Program-made: the position numbers and the translations under genes
NCBI GenBank assembly: GCA_030612305.1
Contig: JAUWOG010000071.1
Span: 1-8,546 of the forward strand
DNA: 8,546 nucleotides
Source: Armatimonadota bacterium
GTDB lineage: Bacteria > Armatimonadota > Zipacnadia > Zipacnadales > UBA11051
Direction of reading: 5' to 3'
The notes under the pieces: model-generated
Told to the model about the DNA's origin: nothing
The model's database searches: none
The model's input: the letters and a program-made list of their open reading frames with translations, nothing else
Part shown: piece by piece, positions 6,755-8,546 of the stretch
How positions within the stretch are numbered: the first letter of the stretch is position 1
How the letters are laid out: every line of letters starts with the position of its first letter

Positions 6755-7828
6755 CTACCGGGTGAACCACAGATTGCCTGAGTACTTGTAGTCTGAGGCC
6801 TGCCCGCTGGTGTAGAGGACTCTTACGCGGTACTGGTAGGCGTGTCTGCCCGTCAGCGTGTTCGTGTCGGTGTACCCGGTCTCGTTGGGGCCGACGTTGC
6901 TGGGTAGTATGCTGAAGCCGCCGCCGTCCAGCTGGCGCGATATTTCGTAGCGGAGGATCTGCAGCGTGGTACCCGTTGGCGGGTCCCACATGAGCTGGAT
7001 GTTGGTCTGGAGCGGCTGAAGCGTCAAGTTGGTGATCGGCTTGGCCTGCTCGGCGGGTCCGGGCGGGGGTACAGCATCGCCGGAGTTGTTGACGCCGATT
7101 ACCAAGACGCCGAGTGCAATTGCGTAGAGCAGCCACTTCCAGCTTTTGCTTTTGGCTCTCTTTGTCACAGGTTGCACGCCGACCGGCTCCCCGGCGAGCG
7201 TCCGGGCCGCCTGGGCTGCCGCGGCTTTCACAGCCGCGGAGATAAGCGGCTTGTCACTCCCGGTGTAGTGCGCGAAGGTCTTGCTCGTGCCCGTGACGCC
7301 AAACGCTTTGAACACCGTGAGCTTATCCTCATCCACAACATCGCCGGTCGCCTCGTCCACGTTGCCTTTGACCTGATACGCCTGGCCGGAGAGAACCGCT
7401 TTGACCTGGCGCGGCTCGTCCTGTATCTCCAGTGATTTCAGGTTCGCGATGAGGACGTAGTCGAACTCGAGTACCCCACCGAGGAAGAGCGCGAGGCCGG
7501 CATCAGCCATCTCGCCGGCTTCGACATCAACCTGGCGCAGGCGGCCCTCAGCCACGGCACGACGCACGAGTGGGGAGTGTGCGGAGAATTTCGTGGCCGC
7601 AAAGCCTGTCTGCGCATCAATGGCCATGTGCAGAGCCGAGGTGACTCTGTAGTCGAGGCCCTCGACGCCGCTTTCGCTCTCGTCGAGCACCGAGAAAACG
7701 AGTATCGTCTTGGTCTCGCCCTGGGCCACGCTGCTGACGCTCATCGGCAGCAGTAACGAGGCCACCATACATGCTGTGAGCAACAGACTGATAGTGCGAT
7801 AGCTGCTTCGTCTCGTGATCGCATACAT
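6755..7828 (-). CDS. Exported or membrane protein with C-terminal fibronectin III domain
   Basis: The 357-residue protein is not assigned to a known gene. It starts with an Arg-rich N-region and a hydrophobic core (about residues 12-30), with a likely cleavage site near SSVA (32-35). Residues 38-215 form an alpha/beta region beginning KTILVFSVLDES, faintly like the CsgG/TolB N-terminal fold (a beta strand, then a paired helix in LDYRVTSALHMAI); I treat that as a guess. A Lys-rich stretch (TKRAKSKSWKW) precedes a second hydrophobic segment (about 230-246), then a Pro-rich linker (VPPPGPAEQ). A fibronectin III-like domain closes the protein at about 264-357 (ITNLTLQPLQTNIQLMWDPP, then YQYRVRVLY). 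The ATG at 7828 has a strong GGGGGAAG site 7 nt upstream. The gene follows the FlgD-Ig-type gene by 67 nt and precedes the LptD-like gene by 117 nt, so a cell-envelope role is likely. Confidence is high that it is a real gene and low on its function. Confidence 0.85.
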   Translation of the reverse strand: MYAITRRSSYRTISLLLTACMVASLLLPMSVSSVAQGETKTILVFSVLDESESGVEGLDYRVTSALHMAIDAQTGFAATKFSAHSPLVRRAVAEGRLRQVDVEAGEMADAGLALFLGGVLEFDYVLIANLKSLEIQDEPRQVKAVLSGQAYQVKGNVDEATGDVVDEDKLTVFKAFGVTGTSKTFAHYTGSDKPLISAAVKAAAAQAARTLAGEPVGVQPVTKRAKSKSWKWLLYAIALGVLVIGVNNSGDAVPPPGPAEQAKPITNLTLQPLQTNIQLMWDPPTGTTLQILRYEISRQLDGGGFSILPSNVGPNETGYTDTNTLTGRHAYQYRVRVLYTSGQASDYKYSGNLWFTR

Positions 7829-7835
7829 TACATTA

Positions 7836-7853
7836 CTTCCCCCTTGCGGGAAG
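7836..7853 (-). promoter_or_regulatory. Ribosome site of the fibronectin III gene inside a small hairpin
   Basis: On the minus strand CTTCCC pairs with GGGAAG around a GCAAGG loop, six pairs in all. The second arm, with the two Gs before it, forms the Shine-Dalgarno GGGGGAAG (7836-7843), 7 nt before the ATG. The stem would hide most of the ribosome site. It could tune translation or simply be a short 3' stem of the upstream gene. An alternative fold uses a GCAA tetraloop closed by CCC/GGG. Confidence 0.45.
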
Positions 7854-7895
7854 GCCAGGTAGATACGCTATTGCTCGTGTGCGCCGCCGTCCACG

Positions 7896-8546
7896 TCAGC
7901 GACGGATATTGAAGGTCCTCATGATGTTGGCTATCTGCCCTGTGTCCGGACACCGTGCCTTGATGTGGCAGATGTAGCAGCCGGCTGGGACGGGGGCTCC
8001 GGCAATGTTCTGTCCGCTCCAGACGACAGTGCTGGTGCCTTCAGGCGATACGCCGAGAGAGGCCACGCGCCCCACCGGGACGCCAGATATGTTGCGGATG
8101 ACGACCTGGATCTCGGCCGGGACACTGAGGCCGTAGGTGATCGCCACCTGCCCGCCCGGGGCTTGCTGTGCGTTGAGGCTGCTCACCGAGAGCGTCCCCG
8201 CGCCTCGCTGCCGGACGACGAGTTCGAGGATGCGCGTCTCCCTGGCCTGCTTGGTCCGATACGTGTAGGAGCTCGCGGTGCGCATGTAGCAGCGCTGACC
8301 GCTTGTGGTATCAACGATAGTGCCGATGAGTTCGCCGGGCATCTCGGACAGGTCACCCCAGTGTACGGTCACGTCCCGGCCCGCGGCTCCGCTTGTCACG
8401 GCGAGGCGCCACGTCATGCGGGCCTTCGCCGGTCTCCTGTCAACCAGCAAGAGGGCGGTCTCATCCGCGCCGCCGTCACCGCAGACGAAGGCCGCCGCGA
8501 GCGCATTGGCCGCATCGCTGGTAGCTACCGGCGGCTGGGGAAGGTC
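7896..8546 (-). CDS. C-terminal part of a secreted protein with FlgD-type Ig domain
   Basis: The frame is open to the window edge and ends at TGA (7896-7898), giving 216 residues. A TTG at 8448-8450 falls mid-domain, so I read the gene as 5'-truncated by the window rather than starting there. The last 90 or so residues match the FlgD-Ig pattern seen at the C-termini of many secreted proteins: APGGQVAITYGLSVPAEIQV, then GTSTVVWSGQNIAG, then APVPAGCYICHIKA. The part before it (TWRLAVTSG, VTVHWGDLSEMPG, then TIVDTTSG) looks like another beta-sandwich of the kind that often precedes this domain. Such domains act as carrier or attachment modules on exported enzymes and surface proteins; the enzymatic part, if any, lies beyond position 8546. 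It is the first gene of the minus-strand series seen here, 67 nt before the fibronectin III gene. The domain call is fairly sure; the role of the whole protein cannot be given. Confidence 0.8.
   Translation of the reverse strand, partial: DLPQPPVATSDAANALAAAFVCGDGGADETALLLVDRRPAKARMTWRLAVTSGAAGRDVTVHWGDLSEMPGELIGTIVDTTSGQRCYMRTASSYTYRTKQARETRILELVVRQRGAGTLSVSSLNAQQAPGGQVAITYGLSVPAEIQVVIRNISGVPVGRVASLGVSPEGTSTVVWSGQNIAGAPVPAGCYICHIKARCPDTGQIANIMRTFNIRR

Noticed and set aside
8448..8450. TTG as the start of the FlgD-Ig-type protein
   Set aside because: The frame remains open to the window edge, with continuous beta-sandwich-like sequence upstream, so the gene is truncated by the window.
1..8546. 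CRISPR array, tRNA, rRNA, insertion sequence or phage/defence module
   Set aside because: No regularly spaced repeats, no tRNA-like or rRNA-like sequence, no transposase motifs and no terminal inverted repeats flanking a gene were seen.

Overview
The window is GC-rich, gene-dense bacterial chromosome from a diderm (two-membrane) organism. Two points support this: an exported protein resembling the LptD/OstA outer-membrane family, and the 3' end of a prepilin-like H-X9-DG protein, a family expanded in Armatimonadota and the Planctomycetes-Verrucomicrobia group. The FlgD-type Ig and fibronectin III secreted proteins fit an Armatimonadota-like genome best. That assignment is an inference; there is no rRNA or other decisive marker.

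Layout. Positions 1-234 (+) hold the tail of the H-X9-DG protein. A strong hairpin at 276-301 separates it from uvrC, which converges on it from the right. All other genes are on the minus strand. In transcription order, right to left, they are: the C-terminal part of a secreted FlgD-Ig-type protein (8546-7896, open at the window edge); an exported or membrane protein with a C-terminal fibronectin III domain (7828-6755); an LptD/OstA-like protein with an N-terminal invasin-type Ig domain (6637-4634); uvrB (4497-2518); and uvrC (2253-307).

The three right-hand genes look like an envelope or secretion group with 67- and 117-nt spacers. uvrB has its own extended -10 promoter (TGCTATAAT) and a TTG start fixed by a GGAG ribosome site. 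uvrB and uvrC are two parts of the UvrABC nucleotide excision repair machine; uvrA is not in the window. UvrB is the damage-verifying helicase that receives the lesion from UvrA. UvrC is then recruited through the shared UVR motif and makes both incisions.

The most unusual signal is non-coding. The 264-nt uvrB-uvrC spacer contains two adjacent dyads of the same 25-bp length, 3 bp apart, both of the form ATTG...CAAT. They agree at 17 of 25 positions, and some of the differences preserve the symmetry. They look like tandem operators or paired RNA hairpins controlling uvrC. I found no CRISPR array, tRNA, rRNA, insertion sequence or defence system.
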